Of a stretch of 64,000 nt of DNA, positions 43,695 through 54,808 are shown piece after piece. The position numbers were made by a program, and so were the translations under genes. The notes below the pieces were generated by a model. The model was not told where the DNA came from. It did not search any database and saw only the letters and a list, made by a program, of their open reading frames with translations. The number at the start of each line of letters is the position of its first letter. Positions within the stretch are counted from its first letter, which is position 1. The stretch comes from Brevibacterium ravenspurgense (GTDB lineage Bacteria; Actinomycetota; Actinomycetes; Actinomycetales; Brevibacteriaceae), in the NCBI RefSeq assembly GCF_001584615.1, contig NZ_LQQC01000010.1, positions 62,001 through 126,000 of the forward strand. Direction: 5' to 3'.

Positions 43695-45713
43695 GTGGCA
43701 AGCAGTTTTACCTATGCGCTCAAGCGCGCAGTCGTTGGACGGCCGTTTCGCAGTGACCACTTTAGACGCGAAGCGCTCCCAAAGCGCCTCGCAATGCCGG
43801 TTTTTGCCTCAGACATGCTGTCCTCGGTCACCTACGCGCCGGATGAGATTCTGCTTGCCCTGTCGACCTCCGGGATCGTGGCGATCACCATTTCGCCGTG
43901 GATCGGCCTTGCCGTAGGCGTCGTCACTCTCATCATGGTGCTGTGCTTCCGGCTCACGCTGCGGGCCTATCCGGCCGGCGGCGACTATTCGGTTGTCGCG
44001 CAGAATCTCGGTGTCCGCCCGGCCAGGCTCGTCGCCGCCGCTCTTCTGGTGGACTTCGTCTTGACCCTGTCCGTGTCAATGGCGGTGTTCGCCGGCTTTG
44101 TTGCCCAGCTTGTTCCGTCGCTGCGCGGCTACACGGTTCTGGTTGCGCTGGGAGGCGTGGCCGTTGTGTCGCTGTTCGGTCTGCGCGGCTGGAAGGGCAC
44201 TCGCACGCTCATGGCGGTGCCCACGTACACGTTCATCGCGCTCGTGTTCATCATGCTGGCCGTCGGCTTCGGCCGGATGCTCGCCGGTGATCTTCCGCAG
44301 GCTGAAAGCGCTGCGTTCACTCTGGAGCCCTTGGCCGGCGTTGATACTGCGATGCAGGGCTTGGCTGCCGTGTTCATCGTCCTGCGAGCCTTCTCTTCGG
44401 GGTCCGTGGCGGTTGCAGGAATTGAGACGGTCGCTGCCGCAGCCCCGAAGTTCCGTCAGCCGCGCGGCCGCAATGCCGGAAACACGCTGCTGATCACGGG
44501 TGCCCTGTCGGCGACGATGCTCGTAGGGCTCATGTGGCTGGCCTCGGTACTCGGCATCAAATATGCCGCCGACCCCGCAGCTCAGCTGTCCAAGAACGGC
44601 CACAGCGTCGGGCCCGACTACGTGCAGCACCCAGTGGTGGGGCAGATGGCCGAGGCGGTATTCTCGTTTTCGCCGGTGCTCACCGCCGTTGTCATCGTCG
44701 TGTCAGCGCTCATCCTCCTGGTTGCGGCGAACACCGCCATCGAGGGCTTCCCGGTCCTGGCATCGCGCCTGGCCCGCGACGAGCTGCTGCCCAAGCAGAT
44801 GGCCACCCGCGGAGACCGCATGACGTTCTCCAACGGCATCCTCGTGTTGGCGGGCGCGTCGATGCTCATCATCTTCATCACGGACGCACAGCCCACCAAG
44901 CTCATTGAGCTGTATCTGGTGGGTGTGTTCCTGTCGTTCTCTTTGGGCCAGCTGGCCATGGTCCGCCACTGGAGTCGCATTCTGCGCCGTACCGTTTCCG
45001 GGCCCAAGCGCACCAAGATGCTCATTGCCCGTGTGGTCGGCTTCGTCGGAGTGGTTCTTGGACTGACGGTTCTCGTGGTGGTCATCATCACGAAGTTCGT
45101 CGGCGGGGTGTGGATGGCGCTGCTGGCGATGTTCCTGCTGTACGCGCTCATGGGCGGCATCTTCCGTCACTATTCGGCAGTCAATCGCGACCTGAGCGTC
45201 GATCCGGAAGATACGGATGTGCGCCGCCTGCCGGCCGGAACACGCGCGGTTGTCGTCGTCACCAGCATCAACAAACCCGCTTTGCGCGCTGTTGCCTATG
45301 CGCGGGCCAGCCGTCCCACTCAGCTGGAGGCGATCACTGTTGCGGTCGATGCCGAAGCGGTTGAGGAAATCCAAAAGCAGTGGGACGCGATGGAGCTGAC
45401 GGTTCCGCTGACCATCATCGGTTCGCCGTTCAGGGAACTCATCCGTCCGATCATGCGGCACGTGACGACCCTGCGTCGCCGTCATCCGCAGGACCTCATC
45501 ATCGTCTACATTCCCCAGTTCATCGTGGGCCGCTGGTGGGAGTCGCTGCTGCACAACCAGACGGTTCTGCGGCTGAAGTCGTTCTTGGCTTTCCTGCCCG
45601 GTGTGGTTGTTGCGACCGTGCCGTGGCGCCTGGAGTCCTTCAACCGCAGTCAGGTGGTTCTGGAAAGCGCGGAGGGCAATATCGAACTGTCTGACCTCAG
45701 GATGAAGAAATGA
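43695..45713 (+). CDS. APC superfamily amino acid/cation permease
   Basis: The 672-residue protein has about 12 membrane helices (35-500) of the APC type, with FASDMLSSVTYAPDEILLALS, YPAGGDYSVVAQNLG and GIETVAAAAPKFRQP. A cytosolic C-terminal tail (about 500-672) contains RAVVVVTSINKPALRAVAYARAS, resembling a universal-stress-like domain. The family (Rv2690c type) is usually divergent from TrkA genes, which suggests an ion or amino acid transport link, but the substrate is not known. It ends in a 4-nt overlap with the TRAM methyltransferase gene. Confidence 0.88.
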   Translation: MASSFTYALKRAVVGRPFRSDHFRREALPKRLAMPVFASDMLSSVTYAPDEILLALSTSGIVAITISPWIGLAVGVVTLIMVLCFRLTLRAYPAGGDYSVVAQNLGVRPARLVAAALLVDFVLTLSVSMAVFAGFVAQLVPSLRGYTVLVALGGVAVVSLFGLRGWKGTRTLMAVPTYTFIALVFIMLAVGFGRMLAGDLPQAESAAFTLEPLAGVDTAMQGLAAVFIVLRAFSSGSVAVAGIETVAAAAPKFRQPRGRNAGNTLLITGALSATMLVGLMWLASVLGIKYAADPAAQLSKNGHSVGPDYVQHPVVGQMAEAVFSFSPVLTAVVIVVSALILLVAANTAIEGFPVLASRLARDELLPKQMATRGDRMTFSNGILVLAGASMLIIFITDAQPTKLIELYLVGVFLSFSLGQLAMVRHWSRILRRTVSGPKRTKMLIARVVGFVGVVLGLTVLVVVIITKFVGGVWMALLAMFLLYALMGGIFRHYSAVNRDLSVDPEDTDVRRLPAGTRAVVVVTSINKPALRAVAYARASRPTQLEAITVAVDAEAVEEIQKQWDAMELTVPLTIIGSPFRELIRPIMRHVTTLRRRHPQDLIIVYIPQFIVGRWWESLLHNQTVLRLKSFLAFLPGVVVATVPWRLESFNRSQVVLESAEGNIELSDLRMKK

Positions 45714-46993
45714 CTGCTCAGCGTCCCGCGGTCGGTGACCGCCGTGTTCTTGTTCCCGATGCCCCGGCAGCCGGGGGAGCGGCCGCTGCCCGCACCGAGG
45801 ACGGGGTTGTCTTCGTTGACGGTGCCCTTCCGGGCGAAACGGTCGAGGTGGAGCTGACCCAGGTGAAGAAGCGCTTTGCTCGCGCTCGGGTCACCTCGGT
45901 TGTCACGCCATCAGAGCACCGTGTTCCCGACCGGCTGGCTGCCTGCGGTGCCGCAGGCGTTGGCGGGGTGGAGTTCGCTTCGGTTGATCTTGCGTATTCG
46001 CGCAGGCTCAAAGCCGAAGCCGCCCGGCAGCAGCTGGAGCGGATCGGCGGCATCGAATGGGACCTGCGGGTCAGCTCGCTGCCGCGTGAAGCTGATGGGG
46101 GCTCCGGTATGGACTGGAGAACCCGAGTGCAGCTTGCCGTGGGTCCGGACGGCCAGCCCGGCCTGAGGGCCGGGGGATCTCACCGGGTTGTTCCGGTGTC
46201 TCGTATTCCGCTGGCGGTCGATGAGCTCAATGACCTGGGTCTGCACCGGCAGACCCTGCCCGGTCTGTCGAGGCTCGAGCTCGTCGCCTCGGCTGGCGGT
46301 GGTGCGATCATCGCCGTGGGGCAGCCGAAAGAGGCCGTGCTGGGCAAGCTGAGGGAAATCGCAGCCGCGCAGCCGGGTGCCTGGTCTGTTCTGCTGCGCA
46401 CAGAGGGCAAGCGCAATCGCGGTCGCCCAGCACCCCCGAAGGTTCTCGCGGGCACTGGTCGGGCGCGCGAAGAAGTCCGCGGCCAGCGTTTCGGTCTGGA
46501 CGCCGACGGCTTCTGGCAGGTGCACGTGGATGCCGCGGATGTTCTGTCAGCGAAGGTCCTCGAGTTCGCGGGCCGTCCGCAGTCCGCACTTGATCTGTAC
46601 TGTGGGGCCGGGCTGTTCTCGGTGTTCCTCGCCAAGGCGGGGGCCAAAGTCACCGGGATCGAAGGATCGCAGGCGGCGATTCAGTCTGCCAGAGCCAACG
46701 CGGAAGGCCTGCCGGCCAAGTTCGAAGTCGGACGCATTGAAAAGCTCGGAATGCTGCCGCCGGCCGACACCGTCGTGCTCGACCCGCCCCGAGCGGGAGC
46801 CGGAGAAGACGTCGTCAACACGATCGGCGCCTCGGCGGCGGGAAGGGTCGTCTACGTCAGCTGTGACGCCGGGACTTTCGCGCGTGATGCTCGCGTCCTG
46901 CTCGACTGCGGTTTTGAACTTGCGCACCTGGAAGGCTGGGATGCCTTCCCGCTGACGAAGCACACCGAATTCACCGCTGTCTTCACTCGCTGA
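45710..46993 (+). CDS. TRAM-domain RNA (uracil-5-)-methyltransferase, RlmC/RlmD/TrmA family
   Basis: The enzyme should methylate C5 of a uridine in rRNA or tRNA with SAM. A TRAM/OB domain (about 8-65) precedes the catalytic domain with LDLYCGAGLFSVFLAKAG (SAM loop), VLDPPRAGAGEDV, and VYVSCDAGTFARDARVL holding the catalytic Cys. The region that usually carries four Fe-S Cys (C...CGGC) here reads RLAACGAAGVGGVEF with a single Cys, so the cluster is lost. Target position unknown. 427 residues. Coupled to the APC permease gene. Confidence 0.88.
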   Translation: MTAQRPAVGDRRVLVPDAPAAGGAAAARTEDGVVFVDGALPGETVEVELTQVKKRFARARVTSVVTPSEHRVPDRLAACGAAGVGGVEFASVDLAYSRRLKAEAARQQLERIGGIEWDLRVSSLPREADGGSGMDWRTRVQLAVGPDGQPGLRAGGSHRVVPVSRIPLAVDELNDLGLHRQTLPGLSRLELVASAGGGAIIAVGQPKEAVLGKLREIAAAQPGAWSVLLRTEGKRNRGRPAPPKVLAGTGRAREEVRGQRFGLDADGFWQVHVDAADVLSAKVLEFAGRPQSALDLYCGAGLFSVFLAKAGAKVTGIEGSQAAIQSARANAEGLPAKFEVGRIEKLGMLPPADTVVLDPPRAGAGEDVVNTIGASAAGRVVYVSCDAGTFARDARVLLDCGFELAHLEGWDAFPLTKHTEFTAVFTR

Positions 46994-47052
46994 GACCGGG
47001 CGCGGCGGCCGTGCCCCGGTGGTGGAGAACACTGTGGCGATGCGATAAGATT

Positions 47053-47090
47053 TATCTTGACGTCAAGATACTTTGCACAACGTTTATGTT
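47053..47090 (+). promoter_or_regulatory. Aconitase promoter with an 18-bp perfect palindrome
   Basis: TATCTTGACGTCAAGATA (47053-47070) is a perfect dyad. It overlaps or adjoins the -35 position of a possible -10, TATGTT (47085-47090), about 70 nt before the acn start. It is a convincing operator; the regulator is unknown. A weaker GC-rich hairpin (46995-47020) just before it may terminate the upstream operon. Confidence 0.65.
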
Positions 47091-47159
47091 GCCTAATTCG
47101 AGCTCGGATGAAGCCGAGCCGGGCGCAGGGTATCGAGAGCGAACGAACAGGAGAGTCAC

Positions 47160-49841
<2,682 letters not shown>

Positions 49842-49878
49842 CGCACTGAAGATTCGCTGAAGCCGTAAGACAGCGCTG

Positions 49879-49915
49879 AAGCGGGCCGGATCATATGATC
49901 CGGCCCGCTTTGCTG
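49879..49915 (+). terminator. Intrinsic terminator after aconitase (32-bp palindrome)
   Basis: Two perfect 16-nt arms (49879-49894, 49895-49910) centred on CATATG, followed by TGCTGTG. It also lies 15 nt past the 3' end of the convergent split transporter gene and may serve both. Confidence 0.85.
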
Positions 49916-49925
49916 TGTCCGCTTG

Positions 49926-50600
49926 TCAGTCAGAGAAGATCTGCACCGCGGCTGTGATGGTCCATTGAACGCCGATGATCGCAGCGATCCACAGGAGCGT
50001 GACCTTTGCTTCGTACTCAAAAGTCGTAAGCAGTCGGCGAATGCGGGGGAAGATGCGCGGGCCGAATATGGCGATGGCAGTGAGAATGATGAGTGCCGGT
50101 GCGATCATGATGAAGCAGTAGCCGGCTAGGATTGCCAAGCGGACTGGCTACGGGTTCCCCATGTTGCCCATGATTCCGATTGCCGCGAGGTAGGGGACCA
50201 TTGTGGAGGCCTCCGCCGCGGCCGCACTCAAGCCCAGTGCAATCACGGCCCACGGTGAGAGTGATTTCGGTGCCGGTTGCTCTGCTATTTCTTCCGGGGT
50301 GCGCTTCTTTGGGTTCTTCGCAAAGATCCCGAAAGCTGCAAGCCCTACGCCGATGATGAGGCGTGCCCAGAGTGCCGGCGGTGTGCGCAGAATGTCAGTC
50401 AGGGCCTCAAGCAGAGTGTCCATGCCGAGCAGCAGCACGATGCTGAGGGTGAAATAGGCGCTGCAGACGGTGAGGAAGTACAGCGCCTGCGGTCTGAACT
50501 CGACGCGCTGCTGGCGTATTGCCAGCGCGACTGGAATGACGAGAGTGCCCAGGCTGAGGCTGTCTAAGAGTGCGAGGCCGATGAGCGATAGCAGGTCCAC
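49926..50600 (-). pseudogene. GAP/SfLAP-like membrane transporter gene split by an in-frame amber codon
   Basis: Two open segments, 50148-50600 and 49926-50138, are in the same frame and separated only by TAG (50148-50150) and three codons. Together they give about 224 residues with six hydrophobic segments, the size and pattern of the GAP (Sap, sulfolipid-1-addressing protein) or LysE-like exporter group: MDLLSLIGLALLDSLSLGTLVIPVALA at the start, ALGLSAAAAEASTMVPYLAAIG, then LAILAGYCFIMIAPALIILTA. A single CAG-to-TAG change would explain the stop. GTG 50600 has GGAG upstream. It is divergent from tetR and probably its target. Sequencing error cannot be excluded. Confidence 0.75.
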
Positions 50601-50633
50601 GGGCGGTCTCCAGATGTTCTTGCTGAACCGAAC

Positions 50634-50669
50634 AATACACTTGTATCACATTCCTAATACAAGTGTATT
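50634..50669. promoter_or_regulatory. Paired TetR operators between the split transporter and tetR
   Basis: AATACACTTGTAT (50634-50646) and its exact reverse complement (50657-50669) are 10 bp apart. Each arm also contains its own dyad ATACA-NN-TGTAT. The pair lies just upstream of the tetR -10 hexamer and about 35 bp from the divergent transporter start, so one regulator could control both. Confidence 0.75.
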
Positions 50670-50671
50670 GA

Positions 50672-50677
50672 TAAACT
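50672..50677 (+). promoter_or_regulatory. Leaderless promoter (-10 TAAACT) of tetR
   Basis: TAAACT, 6-nt spacer, GTG 50684. It begins 2 bp after the second operator arm, so bound repressor would cover the -35 region (autoregulation). Confidence 0.55.
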
Positions 50678-50683
50678 GCCGGT

Positions 50684-51262
50684 GTGAGTGAATCTGCTTC
50701 TTTGACCGATGCGCAGGCCGCTATCGCGGATGCGGCTATCACGGTGATAGCCAACCGCGGTTTTGATGTTGTCAGCGTGCGTTCGGCCGCGGCCGAAGCC
50801 GGGATGTCTCCGGGTGCGGTGCAGTATCACTTTCCCAGCCGCCAGCTTCTGCTCCAGGCGGCATTCCGGCGTTCTGTGCAGCGGCAGGATGTGCGAGCCC
50901 TCGCGGCTGGCCGGGACGCGAATGAAAAACGCAGTCCTCTGCGCGAGCTTCTGCCCATTGGCCCGGAGCAGAGGGAGGACGCTTTGGCGTGGGTTGCCTT
51001 TGGGGCTGCGGCGTCAACGCGGCCGTGGCTGGCTGAGCTGTACCGCCGGGAGCTCGACAACTTCAGGGAAAAACTGGAAGAGGCGTTCTCCTCTGCCATC
51101 GAGTCCGGCCGGCTCCGTGAAGATCTTGATGTTTCGCTGGCGGCGCGTCTGGTCACCGCTCTCGTCAACGGGCTGACCCTTGACTACATCAACAGTCCCG
51201 GCACGGAGCCGGCTGAACTCGACGCCATGCTGGAAAGCGGCCTGGCTCGGATCCTGGCCTGA
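50684..51262 (+). CDS. TetR/AcrR family transcriptional regulator
   Basis: The 192-residue protein has a TetR helix-turn-helix at about 8-55 (AIADAAITVIANRGFDVVSVRSAAAEAGMSPGAVQYHFPSRQLLLQAAF) and an all-helical ligand domain with a TetR_C_6-like ending (LREDLDVSLAARLVTALVNGLTLDYINSPG). The GTG start is defined by the adjacent -10 hexamer. Flanking operators and the divergent membrane transporter gene suggest it represses an exporter for a small ligand; the ligand is unknown. It is intact although both neighbours are broken. Confidence 0.9.
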   Translation: MSESASLTDAQAAIADAAITVIANRGFDVVSVRSAAAEAGMSPGAVQYHFPSRQLLLQAAFRRSVQRQDVRALAAGRDANEKRSPLRELLPIGPEQREDALAWVAFGAAASTRPWLAELYRRELDNFREKLEEAFSSAIESGRLREDLDVSLAARLVTALVNGLTLDYINSPGTEPAELDAMLESGLARILA

Positions 51263-51490
51263 TCAGTGGCTGAGGTCTGAGCCTGAGGTTTCCTTCATGG
51301 TGGAAATCGTGATGCACGAGACGATCAGCAGGAACACCGAGTATCCGGCGAAGATCCAGGGGTTGCCAACGGCGGCGAGCACCATGCCGGCGGTACCGCC
51401 GAACGCTGCAATGGCCACGGCGTAGGGGATGCCGAAGCCGGCGGTGCGCTGAGCCGTGGGGAACATTTCGGCGTTGTGGACGTGAAACAG
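51263..51490 (-). pseudogene. C-terminal remnant of an MFS permease (metabolite:H+ symporter type)
   Basis: About 75 codons encode LFHVHNAEMFPTAQRTAGFGIPYAVAIAAFGGTA and two final membrane helices ending in KETSGSDLSH. This matches the last part of MHS-type MFS transporters (E-x-FP-T-x-x-R-x-x-G followed by FGGTA). The first 350 or so residues are missing. The frame continues to 51565 but with unrelated, hydrophilic codons that run into the dxs promoter. It is most likely a deletion remnant. Confidence 0.7.
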
Positions 51491-51546
51491 GCTGCGCCCA
51501 TGAGCGTCCATCGGCGGGCAGTTTCTGTCATTTTTCTGCAGGCGGT

Positions 51547-51552
51547 TAGACT
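51547..51552 (+). promoter_or_regulatory. Candidate dxs -10 element (TAGACT)
   Basis: TAGACT lies 37 nt before GTG 51590. Unlike the leaderless genes, a leader of about 31 nt with GGAGG follows. CTGTCA at 51525-51530 is a possible -35 (16-nt spacer). Confidence 0.5.
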
Positions 51553-51589
51553 GGACTGCTGACACCTACACGCACTGGAGGACCACGCG

Positions 51590-53521
51590 GTGACTTTTCT
51601 TGAGGGGCTGAGAGGCCCTGATGACCTGCGGGAACTCAGCGACGCAGAATGTGACGTTCTGGCCAAAGAGATCCGCGACGAACTGATTTCGAAAGTCTCA
51701 GCCGTCGGCGGACATCTGGGTCCCAACCTCGGCGTTGTCGAACTGACCATGGCGATTCACCGCGTGTTCAAGTCCCCGCGTGACACCGTGCTGTTCGATG
51801 TGGGCCACCAGTCCTACGTCCACAAACTCCTCACCGGCAGACTCGCCGGCTTCGACACGCTGCGCCAGTGGGGCGGCATGTCCGGCTACCCCTCGCGGGA
51901 AGAAAGCCCGCACGACGTCATCGAGAACTCGCACGCTTCGGCTGCGCTGTCATGGGCTGACGGCATCGCCAAGGCGAATCAGCTGCGCGGTAAGAACGAC
52001 CGCCATGTCGTCACCGTCGTCGGCGATGGTGCGCTGACGGGCGGCCTGGCCTGGGAAGCGCTCAATACAATCGCAGCGGACGAATCGACCCCACCGCGCA
52101 AAATGGTCATCGTCGTCAACGACAACGGCCGCTCCTACGCGCCGACCGTCGGCGGCTTCGCAACGCACCTCGATTCCCTACGCACTTCGTCGAGCTACGA
52201 AAAGATCCTGTCCTGGGGCAAGGAACGCCTGCAGGAGGGCGGGATCCCCGGCCGCTACGCCTATTCGGCCATGCACGGTATGAAAAAGGGTCTGAAAGAC
52301 ATGGTGACGACGCCGTCACCGCAGGCCGGCATGTTCGACGAACTGGGGATCAAGTACATCGGACCGGTGGACGGGCATGACCTCGAAGCCCTCCAGCGGG
52401 CGCTGACTCTGGCCAAACAGTACGATGCCGGTCCCGTCATCGTGCACGCGCTCACCCAGAAGGGCCACGGCTACGCTCCGGCGTATAACGACGACGCGGA
52501 CCAGTTCCACGCCGTCGGCGTCATTGACCCTTCAACGGGCAAGGCCAAGCCGACAGTCGGCACCTCGTGGACCGAAGTGTTCGGCAAGGAAATCGTTGAG
52601 ATCGCGCGCAAGCGCGACGACATCGTGGCAATCACCGCCGCCATGCTGCAGCCGGTTGGACTGAAAGAATTCGCAGACGAATTCCCCGACCGCGTTTTCG
52701 ACGTCGGCATTGCCGAACAGCATGCAGTGGCCTCGGCCGCCGGTCTGTCCTTCGGGGGACTGCACCCCGTGGTCTGCCTGTACGCAACCTTCCTCAACCG
52801 CGCCTTCGACCAGGTGCTCATGGACGTTGCACTCCACAAACAGGGTGTGACTTTCGTCCTTGACCGCGCCGGCGTGACAGGCCCGGACGGAGCAAGCCAC
52901 CACGGCGTGTGGGACATGGCGATGCTGCGGATCGTCCCAGGACTGCAGCTGGCAGCCCCGCGTGACGCCACACGACTGGTTGAAGAACTGCGCGAAGCCG
53001 TCGAAGTGGAAGACGCCCCGACGGTCGTGCGTTTCTCCCGCGGCAAAGTCGGCCGTGAATTCGAAGCGCTGCGCCGCACAGAAGACGGCGTTGACGTGTT
53101 GGCCGACGTGCCTGAGGACTGCAGTGAAGACGTTCTCATCGTGTCGGTTGGGGCTCTTGCCGACCGAGCCCTGGCTGTGCGTGACGAACTCGCTTCCCGC
53201 GGCATCGGCGCCATGGTCGTCGACCCCCGGTGGGTGCTGCCGGTCCCGCAGTCCGTCATCGAACGCGGCGCTGAGTTCAGCCTCGTCGCTGTGATCGAAG
53301 ACGGCATCAAGATCGGCGGCATCGGGTCGCAGATCCGTCAGGAGCTGCGCGAAGACCGTTCGCGCACGGGCGTTGTCGAACTCGGCGTGCCGGATGAATT
53401 TCTGCCGCAGGGAACGCGCGAAGAAGTCCTGTCCTATGCCGGCATGGATGTTTCGGACATGGTCGACGACATTCTGCGCATGCTTCCCGGTGCTGAGCGT
53501 CACCTGCGCGAAGCTCGCTGA
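51590..53521 (+). CDS. dxs: 1-deoxy-D-xylulose-5-phosphate synthase
   Basis: Dxs condenses pyruvate and glyceraldehyde 3-phosphate, the first step of the MEP isoprenoid pathway, which supplies menaquinone and undecaprenyl carrier. The 643-residue protein shows GGHLGPNLGVVELT, DVGHQSYVHKLLTGR, the thiamine-diphosphate motif VVGDGALTGGLAWEALN, and the catalytic-Glu region DVGIAEQHAVASAAG. GTG 51590 has GGAGG about 8 nt upstream. It is monocistronic, converging with the RNase D gene. Confidence 0.96.
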   Translation: MTFLEGLRGPDDLRELSDAECDVLAKEIRDELISKVSAVGGHLGPNLGVVELTMAIHRVFKSPRDTVLFDVGHQSYVHKLLTGRLAGFDTLRQWGGMSGYPSREESPHDVIENSHASAALSWADGIAKANQLRGKNDRHVVTVVGDGALTGGLAWEALNTIAADESTPPRKMVIVVNDNGRSYAPTVGGFATHLDSLRTSSSYEKILSWGKERLQEGGIPGRYAYSAMHGMKKGLKDMVTTPSPQAGMFDELGIKYIGPVDGHDLEALQRALTLAKQYDAGPVIVHALTQKGHGYAPAYNDDADQFHAVGVIDPSTGKAKPTVGTSWTEVFGKEIVEIARKRDDIVAITAAMLQPVGLKEFADEFPDRVFDVGIAEQHAVASAAGLSFGGLHPVVCLYATFLNRAFDQVLMDVALHKQGVTFVLDRAGVTGPDGASHHGVWDMAMLRIVPGLQLAAPRDATRLVEELREAVEVEDAPTVVRFSRGKVGREFEALRRTEDGVDVLADVPEDCSEDVLIVSVGALADRALAVRDELASRGIGAMVVDPRWVLPVPQSVIERGAEFSLVAVIEDGIKIGGIGSQIRQELREDRSRTGVVELGVPDEFLPQGTREEVLSYAGMDVSDMVDDILRMLPGAERHLREAR

Positions 53522-53575
53522 CTCAGCCGGCTGACCAGCAGGGGCAGGAGACTGCAGCCTGCAGCCGGCCGGCAC

Positions 53576-54808
53576 TCAGGCGCGTACGCCGCGATGCTGA
53601 TCGATCACCCGGCACAGCAGCGGTGCAGCCTCGGCAATCTGCCATTCGCGCGCACCGCGCTCCCGCAGGAAGTCTTCGACAGCATCGACATCGGCCGGGT
53701 GGTCGCCGCCAAGGGCAGCCCGCGATGCCAGTTCCCGCACCAAAGCCGGAGTGATGAGAAGGTCGTGCGGCACATCGAGCTCTTCTGCCCGCGCGTTCAC
53801 GGCACTCTTCATGTGCGTCAGGATGTCCTTTGCCGCGTCCCGCTGTTGCCTGGTCAGCCGCGGTGTTGACTTCTGCGGATCGCGCACCGTGGGCATCATG
53901 TCTTCTGGCAGGCGGTTACAGGCCTGCACGGCGCTGAAGAGCTCACGGGCATCCGCGGGTGTCGGGCGGCCTCGACCGGGAAGTCGCAGCAGCTCTTTGG
54001 AAGATCTCAGCTGTGTTCCCGCTGCTTGCACCATAGCTCGGTCCGCGATGATGCGTCCGGGAGCGACATCGCGCTCTTCGGCGATATCGTCGCGCACCGC
54101 CCACATGGCGCGCACACGCCCCAGACCGCGGCGATTCTTGATTGCACCCAGACCGTGCACGCGCCGCCAGGGCTCCGGGTACACCTTCGGGGTGAACAGT
54201 GCAGCGTGTGCGAACTCCTGCTGAGCGATTTCCCACTTGTCGGCTTCACGCAGCTTCTGTTCGAGAATGTCGCGCAGTTCAATGAGCAGTTCGACGTCAA
54301 GAGCGGCGTAGGCCAGCCAGTCGTGGGGGAGTGGACGCTGAGACCAGTCGACGTAGGAGTGCTCCTTTGCCAGGCGAACTCCCAGGTGGGCGCCGATGAG
54401 TGAAGCCAGTCCGAATTTCGGTTCGTTCAGCAGACGAGCGGCGATTTCGGTGTCGAAGACGCGGGTGGGAACCATGCCGGCTTCAGCCAGACACGGCAGG
54501 TCTTGGCTCGAAGCGTGCAGAATCCATTCGGCATCCTGCATTGCGCGGCCAACCGGTTCGAGACTGTCAAAGGCTTCCGGGTCCAGCAGGAGGATCCCCG
54601 TTCCTGCGCGCTTGAGCTGTATGAGGAAGGCGCGGCTGCCGTAGCGGATGCCCGAGGCGCGTTCGGCATCGACGGCTACGGGGCCAGTTCCGGCCTCCAA
54701 AGCAGCAACCGCGTCGGCGAGCGCTTTCGGGGTGCTGATGACCTCCGGCACGCCGCCGGCGGGTTCGTCGAGGAGTGGAAGGTTGGGGTCGACGTCAGAT
54801 GAGCTCAT
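53576..54808 (-). CDS. RNase D-like 3'-5' exonuclease with HRDC domain
   Basis: The 410-residue protein has a DEDDy exonuclease domain: GPVAVDAERASGIRYGSRAFLIQL (DxE), ILHASSQDLPCL, VFDTEIAARLL, and YAALDVELLIEL (final Tyr/Asp). An HRDC domain (about 215-290) follows. RNase D enzymes trim 3' ends of tRNA and other RNAs. ATG 54808 overlaps the stop of DUF3000 (ATGA); the longer in-frame extension to 54886 lies inside that gene. DUF3000-HRDC is a conserved actinobacterial pair next to dxs and hemE (Rv2680-Rv2681). Confidence 0.9.
   Translation of the reverse strand: MSSSDVDPNLPLLDEPAGGVPEVISTPKALADAVAALEAGTGPVAVDAERASGIRYGSRAFLIQLKRAGTGILLLDPEAFDSLEPVGRAMQDAEWILHASSQDLPCLAEAGMVPTRVFDTEIAARLLNEPKFGLASLIGAHLGVRLAKEHSYVDWSQRPLPHDWLAYAALDVELLIELRDILEQKLREADKWEIAQQEFAHAALFTPKVYPEPWRRVHGLGAIKNRRGLGRVRAMWAVRDDIAEERDVAPGRIIADRAMVQAAGTQLRSSKELLRLPGRGRPTPADARELFSAVQACNRLPEDMMPTVRDPQKSTPRLTRQQRDAAKDILTHMKSAVNARAEELDVPHDLLITPALVRELASRAALGGDHPADVDAVEDFLRERGAREWQIAEAAPLLCRVIDQHRGVRA

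Noticed and set aside
50148-50150. Programmed amber readthrough or pyrrolysine
   Set aside because: Pyrrolysine is unknown in such transporters and no recoding element is visible; mutation or sequencing error is simpler.
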